DNA of 64,000 bases, from positions 3,162,001-3,226,000 of the forward strand of contig JAHBZM010000001.1 of the NCBI GenBank assembly GCA_019635435.1. The letters run 5' to 3'. Each line of letters opens with the position of its first letter. Positions within the stretch are counted from its first letter, which is position 1. This DNA comes from Ramlibacter sp. GTDB lineage: Bacteria; Pseudomonadota; Gammaproteobacteria; Burkholderiales; Burkholderiaceae_C. The notes under the pieces are model-generated. The model ran no database searches, was not told where the DNA came from, and worked only from the letters and a program-made list of their open reading frames with translations. This document shows positions 9,601 through 17,206 of the stretch, piece by piece. Both the position numbers and the translations under genes were made by a program.

Positions 9601-9777
9601 GTAGGTGCGCACCACCATGGCACGGAAGGTGAACGGCGGGTCCTCGTCCTGGCCGAGCTGGAAGTACGCCGCAAAGCCCAGCAGCATCAGCACGATCATC
9701 AGGTAGCGCGTGAGCGCCGGATGGTCGAGCGCCCATTTGGAGAGGTTGAAACCCTCTTTCGGTTGCGTCTGCGTCAT
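6625..9777 (-). CDS. RND (HAE1/AcrB-family) efflux transporter, inner-membrane pump
   Basis: Proton-driven export pump of the resistance-nodulation-division family, 1050 residues, the usual size. It shows the N-terminal membrane helix (YLMIVLMLLGFAAYF), two large periplasmic loops, and in the fourth helix the proton-relay signature GLLVDDAIIAVEMMVRKM, with the second helix block after about residue 875. It follows the adaptor gene by 7 bases and is clearly in one operon with it. No outer-membrane channel gene is adjacent, so it probably uses a TolC-type protein encoded elsewhere. The sequence is closer to the broad MexK/VexK-like group than to AcrB itself. Substrate cannot be told from sequence. 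Confidence 0.95.
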   Translation of the reverse strand: MTQTQPKEGFNLSKWALDHPALTRYLMIVLMLLGFAAYFQLGQDEDPPFTFRAMVVRTYWPGATAQQVAEQVTDKLERTLQEVPYADKIRSYSKPGESQIIFQIKDSSRAAEVPNVWYQVRKKIGDMRYTLPGGIQGPFFNDEFGDVYGVIYSLEADGFNYAELKTFADDVRQQLLRVPDVAKVELFGAQDEKLFVEISQKRLAQLGLDLNQVLAQLGQQNAVEPAGAVQTPLDVVQVRVGGQFNAVEDLRAMPIRGSSGNQLRLGDIAEIKRGYVDPPTVKVRHQGKEVIALGVSMAKGGDIIRLGKSLKTAFAKIEKNLPAGITLAQLQDQPKAVATSVGEFVRVLIEAVVIVLAVSFIALGFHRRPGEHPLWKRYYIDMRPGLVVGITIPLVLAVTFLAMDYWGIGLHKISLGSLIIALGLLVDDAIIAVEMMVRKMEEGYDKVRAATFAYEITAMPMLTGTLITAAGFLPIGIARSVTGEYTFAIFAVTVIALVLSWFVSVYFVPYLGTLLLKAKPHHAAAPSAPGDGPHELFDSPFYSRFRKTVNWCVEHRWMTIGATLLVFALGIVGMGKVQQQFFPDSSRPEILVDIWFPEGTSFAANESTTRRVEQRLRQEAGVTSVSTWVGSGVPRFYLPLDQVFPQTNVSQFIIIPTDLKVRESLRIKLPALLAQEFPEVRGRVKLLPNGPPVPYPVQFRVVGTDPVVLRTRADEVKAAMRASPNTRGTNDNWNESVKVLRLEVDQSKARALGVTSQSIAQASKTILSGTTVGQYREGDKLIDIVLRQPLDERNAITDIGNAYLPTASGRSIPLTQIAKPVFTWEPGVMWRENRDYAITVQSDITEGLQGATVTNELLPQLKALEAKWPPGYRIEVAGAVEESSKGSASIVAGVPIMLFITFTLLMLQLHSFSRAMLVFLTGPLGIAGVAGALLLLGRPFGFVALLGVIALMGMIQRNSVILIDQIEQDRARGVPTWDAIVESAVRRLRPIVLTAAAAVLAMIPLSRSVFWGPMAVAIMGGLIVATVLTLLALPAMYAAWFRVKREPVRG

Positions 9778-9784
9778 GACGGGC

Positions 9785-10969
9785 TCACTTCGCGACGGTG
9801 GGGGTGGTCTCGGCCTGGGCCGTGTTTGCTATTGTTTTGCTAGCAGGTTGTGGCCGCCCCTCCTGGACTCCAGCCACTTTTTCCTGGTAAATGGTGACTT
9901 TCTGGCCCGGCTGCAGCACATGCACCCCGGCCGACACCACCTGCATGCCCGGCTGCAGGCCGCCCGCGATCACGGCCTGGTTGCCATCGGCCGTGGCGAT
10001 CTGCACCGGCTGCGAGCGGACCGTCATGGTGGCCTTGTCCAGCACCCAGACCGCGGTGGCCTGGCCTTCCTGGCGCAAGGCACTGGTGGGCAGCTTGATG
10101 ACCTGGGTGCCCGCATGGCTCAGGGCCCGGGGCGTCACGTACACCGTGGCGCCCAGGGGCGGCGTGTCGGTGCCCTCCAGCGCCACCTTGACCGGGTAGG
10201 TGCGCGTCACCGGGTCGGCGCTGGCCGCCACCTCGCGCACCTTGCCCGTCAGTTGCGTAGCCGCGGCCCAGACCCGGATGCCCACCTCGGAGCCGGGCTT
10301 GATGGCCACCACCTTGTCCTCGGGCACCGAGAACACCACGTCGCGCGGGCCGTCCTGCGCGATGCGCACCACCGGCGTGCCGGCGCTGACCACCTGGCCG
10401 GGCTCGGCCTCCACGGCCGTGATCACGCCCGACACATCGGCCACCAGCGTGGCATAGCCGGCCTGGTTGCCTTGCGAGGCCAGCTGGGCCTGGGCTTGTT
10501 CCAGCTGCGCCTGGGCGGCCTTGAGCGTGGTCTCGCGGCGCTCGAGTTCGGCGCCGCTGATGAAGTTCTGGTCCTTGAGCGCGGCAAAGCGCTTGAAGTC
10601 GGCCGCGGCCAGGTCGCGGTTGGTCTGCGCCGCCGCCACCTGGGCCCGGGCCGCGTCGGCGGCCAGCTTGTAGTCCTGCGCGTCCAGCTGGGCCAGCACC
10701 TGGCCGGCCTTGACGCGCTGGCCCAGCTCGGCCTGGCGGCGCACCATCTTGCCCGCCACCCGGAAGCCCAGGCGCGACTCCACGCGGGCCCGCACCTCGC
10801 CGGCGAATTCATACGAGGACTGGAAATCGTCCACCCCCACGGTCAGCAGCCGCACGGCCCGCACCGGCTCCTCGGGGGGCGCGGGCTTGGAGCACGCGAC
10901 CAGGGCCAGGGCAGCGCCCACAATGACAATGCCCGCACGCAGCGGCGACTGAATCTGAGGATTTGGCAT
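9785..10969 (-). CDS. RND efflux periplasmic adaptor (membrane fusion) lipoprotein
   Basis: Links the RND pump to an outer-membrane channel. From the ATG at 10969 (MPNPQIQSPLRAG) the product is 394 residues with a lipoprotein signal (ALALVACSKP; lipidated Cys near residue 26), a barrel-sandwich hybrid motif (GFRVAGKMVRRQAELGQRVK), a coiled-coil hairpin rich in Ala and Gln, and beta-barrel and membrane-proximal domains. The longer ATG at 11053 would put the promoter and operator inside the gene, so it is rejected. The last 30 or so residues are encoded partly by a dispersed repeat (9828-9889), which suggests the original end was replaced or extended. Confidence 0.94.
   Translation of the reverse strand: MPNPQIQSPLRAGIVIVGAALALVACSKPAPPEEPVRAVRLLTVGVDDFQSSYEFAGEVRARVESRLGFRVAGKMVRRQAELGQRVKAGQVLAQLDAQDYKLAADAARAQVAAAQTNRDLAAADFKRFAALKDQNFISGAELERRETTLKAAQAQLEQAQAQLASQGNQAGYATLVADVSGVITAVEAEPGQVVSAGTPVVRIAQDGPRDVVFSVPEDKVVAIKPGSEVGIRVWAAATQLTGKVREVAASADPVTRTYPVKVALEGTDTPPLGATVYVTPRALSHAGTQVIKLPTSALRQEGQATAVWVLDKATMTVRSQPVQIATADGNQAVIAGGLQPGMQVVSAGVHVLQPGQKVTIYQEKVAGVQEGRPQPASKTIANTAQAETTPTVAK
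9828..9889 (-). repeat. gene-end dispersed repeat, copy A
   Basis: On the minus strand GGAGTCCAGG (9862-9871) is followed by GCGGCCAC and then GCTA...TAGC (9828-9844). It matches copies at 16.2, 34.4 and 57.6 kb. It lies inside the 3' end of the adaptor gene, in the same orientation, and is translated there. Confidence 0.8.
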
Positions 10970-11010
10970 GACAGACCTGATGGGAAAGTACGCGGAAAAG
11001 TCGTTTAATG

Positions 11011-11053
11011 ACTGACTGGTTAGTAATCTAGGGTAAATACGAATCTCTGTCAA
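11011..11053 (-). promoter_or_regulatory. sigma-70 promoter with TetR-type operator for the RND pump operon
   Basis: On the minus strand TTGACA (11048-11053), a 17-base spacer and TAGATT (11025-11030) form a strong promoter. Directly downstream, over the expected transcription start, lies ACTGACTGGTTAGT in plus-strand sense (11011-11024), a dyad matching itself at 10 of 14 positions. It resembles operators bound by TetR/AcrR repressors of efflux pumps. The start codon follows about 42 bases further on. No tetR gene is adjacent. Confidence 0.75.
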
Positions 11054-11071
11054 GCGACAATCCGGGACCCC

Positions 11072-12133
11072 ATGTCCATGGCCGAGCCCGTCCCCTTCCC
11101 TGCTGACAAACTGGCGTTGCTGCGAGGTGTCTCGCGCTCGTTCTACCTGTCGATCCGGCTGCTGCCCGCGCCGCTGCGCGAGCCCGTGGCCGTGGCCTAC
11201 CTGCTGGCGCGCGCCACCGACACCCTGGCCGACACCGCCACCCTGCCCGCCAGCGAGCGGCTTGACAAGCTGACCACGCTGGCGGCGGCCATTGCCGGTT
11301 CACCCGGTTCACCCCCTTCACCCGACGGCATCCGCGCGCTCATGGCCTCGTTTGCGCCGCTGCAGAACGATGCGCAGGAGCGCCAGTTGATCCTCGCGCT
11401 GCCCGAATGCCTGGACTGGCTGGCGCGGCTGGCGCCAGACGACCGCGCCGACGTGCGCACCGTGCTGGCCCACATCACGCACGGCCAGACGCTGGACGTG
11501 GCCCGGTTTGGCGATGGCACGGCGGTGCGCGCGCTGGCCAGCGCCGCGGAGCTCGACGACTACACCTGGCGGGTGGCCGGCTGCGTGGGCGAGTTCTGGA
11601 CCGCGCTGGGCTTTCGCCACCTGCCGGGCTTTGCCAGCCTGCCCGAGGCGCGGATGCGCGAACTGGGGCGCGGCTACGGCATGGGCCTGCAGCTCATCAA
11701 CATCCTGCGCGACGCGGGGGCCGACCTGGCCGCCGGGCGCTGCTACTTCCCGGCCGACGCACTGGCGGCGGCGGGCCTGGCGCCCCAGGACATCACGGCA
11801 CGGCCGGAGCTGTTCGAGCCGGTCTACCGCCATTGGCTGGATGCCGCGCAGCGCCGCCTGGCCGAAGGCATGGCCTACGCCGACGCCCTGGGCAGCCGGC
11901 GCGTGCGCGCGGCCAGCGCCCTGCCCGCGCTGGTGGGCGCGCGCACCCTGGCGCTGCTGCGCGCCGCCGGCCCGGCCGCCCTGACGCAGCGCGTCAAGCT
12001 GCCGCGCCATGAAATGCGCATGCTGCTGCTGCGGCTGGCGCTGGGGCTGGCGGGGCGCAGCGCGCTGGCCCGGCATTTCAGGCAGCTGGGGCGGCCGGCG
12101 GACCCGCCGCCAATGGGACAATCCCGGCCATGA
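11072..12133 (+). CDS. squalene/phytoene synthase family protein, bacterial squalene-synthase-like
   Basis: Predicted to condense two farnesyl diphosphates head to head. The 353-residue protein has the two Asp-rich motifs of the family: ARATDTLADT near residue 50 and GLQLINILRDAGADLAAGR near residue 210. The first, with LLRGVSRSFYLSIRLLP before it, resembles eukaryote-type squalene synthase more than HpnC. A clear C-terminal membrane anchor is not seen; the tail is basic and Leu-rich. The stop overlaps the start of hpnD by 4 bases (ATGA), so the two are translationally coupled. It diverges from the pump operon. Whether it makes squalene, presqualene diphosphate or phytoene cannot be settled here. 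Confidence 0.85.
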   Translation: MSMAEPVPFPADKLALLRGVSRSFYLSIRLLPAPLREPVAVAYLLARATDTLADTATLPASERLDKLTTLAAAIAGSPGSPPSPDGIRALMASFAPLQNDAQERQLILALPECLDWLARLAPDDRADVRTVLAHITHGQTLDVARFGDGTAVRALASAAELDDYTWRVAGCVGEFWTALGFRHLPGFASLPEARMRELGRGYGMGLQLINILRDAGADLAAGRCYFPADALAAAGLAPQDITARPELFEPVYRHWLDAAQRRLAEGMAYADALGSRRVRAASALPALVGARTLALLRAAGPAALTQRVKLPRHEMRMLLLRLALGLAGRSALARHFRQLGRPADPPPMGQSRP

Positions 12134-12969
12134 CACCGCAACAGTATGTTCAGGAAAAAGCCGCCGCCTCGGGCAGCAGCTTCTACTACGCCTTCCTGTT
12201 CCTGCCCAAGCCCCGGCGCGCCGCCATCACGGCCTTTTACGCGTTCTGCCGCGAGATCGACGATGTGGTCGACGAGGTGCAGGACCCGGGCGTGGCCGCC
12301 ACCAAGCTCGCCTGGTGGCAGGCCGAGGTGGCCAAGGCCTATGCCGGCGAACCCAGCCACCCGGTCATGAAGGCGCTGATGCCGCTGGCCCCCACCTATG
12401 GCATCGAGGCGCGGCAACTGCAGGCCGTGATCGAGGGCTGCCAGATGGACCTGGAGCAGACGCGCTACCTGGACTTTGCCGGCCTGCAGCGCTACTGCCA
12501 CCTGGTGGCCGGCATCGTGGGCGAGGTCTCGGCCCGCATCTTCGGGCAGACCGACGAGCAGACCACCGCGTATGCCCACAAGCTCGGGCTGGCGTTCCAG
12601 CTCACCAACATCATCCGCGACGTGGGCGAGGACGCGATGCGCGGGCGCATCTACCTGCCCATCAGCGAGCTGCAGCAGTTCGACGTGAAGGCGCACGAGA
12701 TCCTCAACCGCTTCTACTCCGAGCGCTTCACCGCGCTGATGGCCTTCCAGGCGCGCCGGGCCCACCTGTATTACGAAGAGGCGCTGGCCCTGCTGCCCGC
12801 GGCCGACCGCCACGCCCAGAAAGCCGGCCTGATGATGGCCAGCATCTACCGCACGCTGCTGCGCGAGATCGAGAACGACGACTTCCGGGTGCTGCACCAG
12901 CGCGTGAGCCTGACGCCGCTGCGCAAGCTGTGGCTGGCCTGGCGCGTGCAGGCGCTGGGCCGGCTCTGA
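12130..12969 (+). CDS. hpnD: presqualene diphosphate synthase HpnD
   Basis: Makes presqualene diphosphate from two farnesyl diphosphates, the first step of bacterial squalene and hopanoid synthesis. The 279-residue protein has both substrate-Mg motifs, FCREIDDVVDEV near residue 42 and LTNIIRDVGEDAMRGRIYLP near residue 158, and the length fits HpnD. It overlaps the preceding squalene-synthase-like gene by 4 bases. Neither hpnE (the flavin amine oxidase that completes squalene) nor a squalene-hopene cyclase gene is in the window. Confidence 0.9.
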   Translation: MTPQQYVQEKAAASGSSFYYAFLFLPKPRRAAITAFYAFCREIDDVVDEVQDPGVAATKLAWWQAEVAKAYAGEPSHPVMKALMPLAPTYGIEARQLQAVIEGCQMDLEQTRYLDFAGLQRYCHLVAGIVGEVSARIFGQTDEQTTAYAHKLGLAFQLTNIIRDVGEDAMRGRIYLPISELQQFDVKAHEILNRFYSERFTALMAFQARRAHLYYEEALALLPAADRHAQKAGLMMASIYRTLLREIENDDFRVLHQRVSLTPLRKLWLAWRVQALGRL

Positions 12970-12996
12970 GGCCGGGCCCGGCGGATCAGCGCGGGG

Positions 12997-13692
12997 CTAG
13001 CGCCGGATCAGCTCACACAGCTCGGTCAGGTTGGTCAGTGTGAGCTGCGGCTGGGTCTCGTGCGGCCAGAGGTGGTCCGAGCGGTTGACCCAGGCCGCCT
13101 GCATGCCCGCGTTCAGCGCGCCCAGCGCATCGAGCGTGACGTCGTCGCCCACATGCAGCACATCCTGCGGGGTCAGGTCCACGGCCCCCGCGGCGGCGTG
13201 GAAGATGCGCGGGTCGGGCTTGCCCACGCCAAACTCGCGCGCCGTGATCGCCGCGCGGAAATAGGCGCCCAGCCCCACGCGGTGCACATCGGCATTGCCG
13301 TTGGACAGGCTCACCAGCGGGTAGCGCGCCGCCAGAAATTCCAGCGCGGGCAGCACGTCGTCAAACAGGTCCACGCGCTGGCGCTCGGCAAAGAACACCT
13401 CGAAGGCCTGGTCGGCCAGCAGCGGGTTCTCGCCGGCGCGGTACAGCGCAAGGCGGATGGACTCGCGCCGCACCGCGCTGAGGTCGTGCTTGAGGTCGGG
13501 CCGGTTGGCGCCCATGTAGTCGCGGATTTCGCGCAGCGCCACCGGGCTGGAAAACAGCGCGGCCGACATCGGGGCATTTTCAGAGAGCCAGTCATGCAAG
13601 GCCTTTTCGGCGCGCTCGATGGTGGGCAGGATGGGCCAGAGCGTGTCGTCGAGGTCGAGGGAAATGGCCTTGATTTTGGAGATGTCCAGCAT
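12997..13692 (-). CDS. HAD-superfamily hydrolase
   Basis: Small-molecule phosphatase of unknown substrate. The 231-residue protein shows HAD motif I SLDLDDTLW (nucleophile near Asp13), motif II VSLSNGN, the motif III lysine in GVGKPDPRIF and motif IV HVGDDVTLD. The alpha-helical cap between motifs I and II marks subclass I. The start at 13692 (MLDISKIKAIS) is followed by the divergent hemH start only 18 bases away, so the two genes share a very short promoter region. The long in-frame upstream extension is antisense to hemH and is not real. Confidence 0.9.
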   Translation of the reverse strand: MLDISKIKAISLDLDDTLWPILPTIERAEKALHDWLSENAPMSAALFSSPVALREIRDYMGANRPDLKHDLSAVRRESIRLALYRAGENPLLADQAFEVFFAERQRVDLFDDVLPALEFLAARYPLVSLSNGNADVHRVGLGAYFRAAITAREFGVGKPDPRIFHAAAGAVDLTPQDVLHVGDDVTLDALGALNAGMQAAWVNRSDHLWPHETQPQLTLTNLTELCELIRR

Positions 13693-13710
13693 GGTCAGGG
13701 AGAATACCTC

Positions 13711-14802
13711 ATGCCCTTTCGCACCGAACCTGAATTTGCCCACGGGCAGCCCGCGCGCACCGCCGTGCTGCTGTGCAACCTGGGCACGCCCGACGCGCCC
13801 ACCGCGCCGGCCGTGCGCCGCTACCTTGCCGAATTCCTGGGCGACCCGCGGGTCGTGGAAATCCCGCGCGCGCTGTGGCTGCTGATCCTGCACGGCATCA
13901 TCCTGCGCGTGCGGCCGGCCAAATCGGCGCGCAAGTACGCCAGCATCTGGACCGCCGAGGGCTCGCCGCTCAAGGTCTGGACGCAGCGCCAGGCCGAAAT
14001 GCTGCAGGCCGCGCTCACGCAACGCGGCCACGAGGTGACGGTGCGCTACGCCATGCGCTACGGCAGCCCGGCCATGGCCAGCGAGCTGGACCGGCTCAAG
14101 GCCGAAGGCGCCACGCGGATCCTGATCCTGCCGGCCTACCCTCAGTACAGCGGCACCACCACCGCCAGCGTGCTCGACGCCGTGTATGCGTGGGCCGCGC
14201 GGCTGCGCCATGTGCCCGAGCTGCGCTTTGTCAACCGTTACCACGACCACCCGGGCTACATCGCGGCCCTGGCCAGCCGCATCAGCGCGCACTGGCAGCA
14301 GCATGGCCGGCCCGACCAGCTGGTGATGAGCTTTCATGGCGTGCCCGAACGCACCCTGCTGCTGGGCGACCCCTACCACTGCGAATGCCACAAGACCGCG
14401 CGGCTGCTGGCCAGCGCGCTGGGCCTCACGCCCGGCCAGTACACGCTCACCTTCCAGTCCCGCTTTGGCAAGGCCAAATGGCTGGAGCCCTACACCGAGC
14501 CCACGCTGGTGGCGCTGGCCCGGGCCGGCACCCAGCGCGTCGACGTGGTCTGCCCCGGCTTCACCAGCGACTGCCTGGAGACGCTGGAAGAAATCAACAT
14601 GGAAGTGCGTGAAGCCTTCCTGCACGCGGGGGGCCAGACCTTCCACTACATTCCCTGCCTGAACGACGACGCCCCCTGGCTCGCGGCCCTGGCCGACCTC
14701 ACCCAGCAGCACCTGGCCGGCTGGCCCACCCAGGCCGCGCCCGACCCGCAGGCGCTGGCGGCGCAGCGCACCGCCGCGCTGGCCGCCGGCGCAACCCAGT
14801 AA
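13711..14802 (+). CDS. hemH: ferrochelatase
   Basis: Inserts iron into protoporphyrin IX, the last step of protoheme synthesis. The 363-residue protein begins MPFRTEPEFAHG and contains LLCNLGTPDAP, the active-site His in SFHGVPERTL, NRYHDHPGY, and the C-terminal PGFTSDCLETLEEI signature with its conserved Glu. Length is normal for proteobacterial HemH. It diverges from the HAD hydrolase gene (18-base gap). Confidence 0.97.
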   Translation: MPFRTEPEFAHGQPARTAVLLCNLGTPDAPTAPAVRRYLAEFLGDPRVVEIPRALWLLILHGIILRVRPAKSARKYASIWTAEGSPLKVWTQRQAEMLQAALTQRGHEVTVRYAMRYGSPAMASELDRLKAEGATRILILPAYPQYSGTTTASVLDAVYAWAARLRHVPELRFVNRYHDHPGYIAALASRISAHWQQHGRPDQLVMSFHGVPERTLLLGDPYHCECHKTARLLASALGLTPGQYTLTFQSRFGKAKWLEPYTEPTLVALARAGTQRVDVVCPGFTSDCLETLEEINMEVREAFLHAGGQTFHYIPCLNDDAPWLAALADLTQQHLAGWPTQAAPDPQALAAQRTAALAAGATQ

Positions 14803-14882
14803 CACCCCCGGGAGCACGCCAGAGCCGCCGCGTTGCGGCAATGGCATGATCGTGGGTTTCCCCGCCCGAACCGCTGCACGCC

Positions 14883-15677
14883 ATGACTGAAGATTTGCCC
14901 CTCGCCCCCACTCCCGCCGCCGCCCCTACCGCCGAGGCCACGGAGCCCCGGCGCGACCGCCGCCGCAGTTCGCGCGGCAAGGGCGGCAAGGCCGCTGCGG
15001 GCAACACCGCGCAGGCCTCCGGCGCCCCCGCGGGCAACGACCAGGCGCAGGCCTCCCACCCGGCCAAGGCACGCGCCGCGCGCAGCCTGCCGGTGCTGGA
15101 GCAGCTTGCGGCGCTGTACCCCGCCCTCTTCGGCGAAACCTTCCTGCCACTCAAGCGCGGCATCTTCCAGGACCTGCTGGACGCCCAGCCCGGTGTGCTG
15201 GCGGCCGAGACGCTCAAGGACGCGCTGGCCTTTCACACCCGCTCCACGCGCTACCTGACCGCCGTGGCGGCAGGCCTGCAGCGCCATGACCTGCAGGGCC
15301 AGCCGGTGGAAGCCATGGCCCCCGAGCATGTGCACCACGCGCTGCTGGAAGTGTTCCGCCGCCGCCAGGGGCGCACGCCCGACGACCTGCGCCCCAAGCT
15401 GCGCGCGCGCATCGCACAGGCCTTCGAGGCCTCAGGCCTGGCCCGCGAGGACTACGCGCAGCGGGTGCGCGGGCGCGACGAGGCCGCCAACACGCTGCTG
15501 GACGAAGCCCTGGCCGAGGTGGCCGCCAGGGCGGCCCGTGAAGAGGCCTTGCTGCGCGCCTTCGAGGCCAGTGGCGAGCCCGTGGAGGCCTTCGCGGGCA
15601 TGTATGGCCTGGAGCCGCGCGCGGCCGCCCGCATGCTCGAACAGGCGCGCCAGCGGCGCGCGCCGGCCGCCGCCTGA
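14883..15677 (+). CDS. ProQ/FinO domain RNA chaperone
   Basis: Probable RNA-binding protein acting on small RNAs and mRNA 3' ends. The 264-residue product has a low-complexity basic N-terminus (about 1-65; RRDRRRSSRGKGGK), then a ProQ/FinO domain (about 70-165) recognised by LAALYPALFGETFLPLKRG and ALAFHTRSTRYLTAV, and an Ala/Arg-rich helical C-terminus. It lies 80 bases after hemH. The N-terminal extension and the helical tail are features of betaproteobacterial family members. Not enough to call it ProQ itself. Confidence 0.85.
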   Translation: MTEDLPLAPTPAAAPTAEATEPRRDRRRSSRGKGGKAAAGNTAQASGAPAGNDQAQASHPAKARAARSLPVLEQLAALYPALFGETFLPLKRGIFQDLLDAQPGVLAAETLKDALAFHTRSTRYLTAVAAGLQRHDLQGQPVEAMAPEHVHHALLEVFRRRQGRTPDDLRPKLRARIAQAFEASGLAREDYAQRVRGRDEAANTLLDEALAEVAARAAREEALLRAFEASGEPVEAFAGMYGLEPRAAARMLEQARQRRAPAAA

Positions 15678-15751
15678 GCGCCCCGCGGGGCCGCCAGGGC
15701 CCCACGCGCAAATCGACGGGTTTAAAGTAAGGGGCCAAGGAGAACCCCTGA

Positions 15752-16207
15752 ATGCACTTTGCAAGCCTTTCGAGAAGGATCATCACCACCGCAAGCATCT
15801 GCCTGCTTTCCCTCACACCCGCGCTGGCCCGCGACATGGTCAGCATCAAGGGCTCGGTCGTCAACATGCGCGCCGGCCCCGGCCTCAGCAAGGACGTGCT
15901 GTGGCAACTGGACCGCGGCTACCCCCTGCAGGTGCTCAAGCGCCAGGGCCGCTGGCTCAAGGTCCGCGATTTCGAGAACGACCAGGGCTGGGTCGCCCGT
16001 TCGCAGACCGGCCGCACGCCGCACCACATCGTCAAGGCTCCCATCGCCAATGTGCGCAAGGGGCCGGGCACCCAATACAAGATCATCGGCCAGGTCGAAC
16101 GCTACGAGCTGCTGCGCACGCGCGGCAAGCAGGCAGGCTGGGTCCACGTTGAGCGCGCCAGCGGCAAGACCGGCTGGGTGGCCCGCCGGCTGCTGTGGGG
16201 CTGGTAA
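15752..16207 (+). CDS. secreted protein with two bacterial SH3 domains
   Basis: Small exported protein of 151 residues: Sec signal peptide (ICLLSLTPALARD; cleavage near residue 26), then two SH3b repeats, each with the [V/A]NxRxGPG signature (VVNMRAGPGLSK and IANVRKGPGTQY), ending GWVARRLLWGW. SH3b domains often bind peptidoglycan or other envelope ligands, so a cell-wall role is likely but not shown. AAGGAGAA precedes the ATG. A dispersed repeat follows its stop. Confidence 0.88.
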   Translation: MHFASLSRRIITTASICLLSLTPALARDMVSIKGSVVNMRAGPGLSKDVLWQLDRGYPLQVLKRQGRWLKVRDFENDQGWVARSQTGRTPHHIVKAPIANVRKGPGTQYKIIGQVERYELLRTRGKQAGWVHVERASGKTGWVARRLLWGW

Positions 16208-16227
16208 GCCGGTTTCTGGCGGGTTTT

Positions 16228-16287
16228 CAGGTCAAAAAGGCCTGGAGTCCAGGACTGGCGGCCACTTTCAGCTATCAATGTGATAGC
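16228..16287 (+). repeat. gene-end dispersed repeat, copy B
   Basis: GGAGTCCAGG (16244-16253), then GCGGCCACTTT, then the perfect inverted repeat GCTATCA-ATG-TGATAGC (16271-16287). It follows the SH3b gene in the same orientation. Its hairpin supplies the TGA stop of the convergent alpha/beta hydrolase gene (16275-16277). It is identical to copy C over 29 bases. Confidence 0.85.
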
Positions 16288-17165
16288 AGGTCGCGCTCTT
16301 TCACCGACTCGATGAAGTTGCTCACGGCGTCCAGTTGGGACGGCACATTGAGCGCGGGCGCATGGCCGCAGCCCGGCACCTCGATCACATGGGCCAGCCC
16401 GCGCGCGCCCGGGCCGCGGTGGCGCATGGCCTGCGTGGTCTCGCTGAGCACCAGGTCGGAGTCCTCGCCGCGCAGGCACAGCACCGGCACGCGCAGCGCG
16501 TCGTAGTGGTCCCACAGGTCGTAGTCGGTCGGGTGGTCAATGAACTGGCGCACCATGGCCGGGTCGTAGTGCGGTGTCACGCGGCCGTCGGGCAGGCGGC
16601 GCGCCGAGGTTTCCGTCAGGCGGCGCCACTGCGCGTCGCTGAGCCAGCCATAGGGCTTGTAGACCTGGCGAAAGAAGGTTTCGAGCTCGGCCATCGTGTC
16701 AAAGGCCGGCGGGTTGCCCGCATAGGCCTTGATGCGCTCGACCGCGGGCGCCGCAAGCTGCGGCGCGTTGTCGTTGAGCACCAGGCTGCGGATGCGCTCG
16801 CGCAGCTGCGGCTGCAGCAGGCCGGCCGCGCACACGGTGCCAATGGCGCCGCCCATCGAGGTGCCCACCCAGTGCGCCTCGTCGATGCGCAGCCGCTCGA
16901 ACAGGTCGGCGGCGATGCGCGCGTAGAAGGCCAGCCGGTATTCGTTGTGCGGATCGACCGCCCACTGGCTCAGGCCGCGCCCCAGCGTGTCGGGGCAGAT
17001 CACGCGCCAGCCGCGCTCGCTCAGATGCGCGGCCAGCTCGTCCATGTCGCGGCCCGTGCGCGCCAGGCCATGCCAGGCGATCACGGTCTGCGTGTGCTGC
17101 GCGCCCCACTCGGTGTAGTGGATCTCGCGCCCCGCGCAAGTGATGTAGTTCGAAGTGAATGGCAT
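16275..17165 (-). CDS. alpha/beta hydrolase
   Basis: 296-residue alpha/beta-hydrolase-fold enzyme with the nucleophile elbow GTSMGGAIG (Ser near 103), an acid in GEDSDLVLSE and the His in PGCGHAPAL; HGLARTGRD forms the oxyanion region. No signal peptide, so cytoplasmic. It is the last gene of the minus-strand PHB locus, 41 bases after the binding-protein gene, and may act on short 3-hydroxybutyrate esters imported by that system. That role is inferred from position. Its last residues and stop codon come from repeat copy B. Confidence 0.85.
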   Translation of the reverse strand: MPFTSNYITCAGREIHYTEWGAQHTQTVIAWHGLARTGRDMDELAAHLSERGWRVICPDTLGRGLSQWAVDPHNEYRLAFYARIAADLFERLRIDEAHWVGTSMGGAIGTVCAAGLLQPQLRERIRSLVLNDNAPQLAAPAVERIKAYAGNPPAFDTMAELETFFRQVYKPYGWLSDAQWRRLTETSARRLPDGRVTPHYDPAMVRQFIDHPTDYDLWDHYDALRVPVLCLRGEDSDLVLSETTQAMRHRGPGARGLAHVIEVPGCGHAPALNVPSQLDAVSNFIESVKERDLLSH

Positions 17166-17206
17166 GTCATGCCCCCTGATGTTCTTGTTACTGCCTGCCG
17201 CCGGGT

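Noticed and set aside
6625..11053. Search for a TolC-type channel gene in the efflux operon
   Set aside because: None present; after the adaptor upstream comes a divergent terpenoid gene, and downstream a tRNA.
11072..12133. Naming the first terpenoid gene hpnC
   Set aside because: The Asp-rich motif ARATDTLADT and length resemble squalene synthase more than HpnC; left as family-level call.
13060..13710. In-frame upstream extension of hemH
   Set aside because: It is antisense to the HAD hydrolase gene and HemH homologues start at MPF at 13711.
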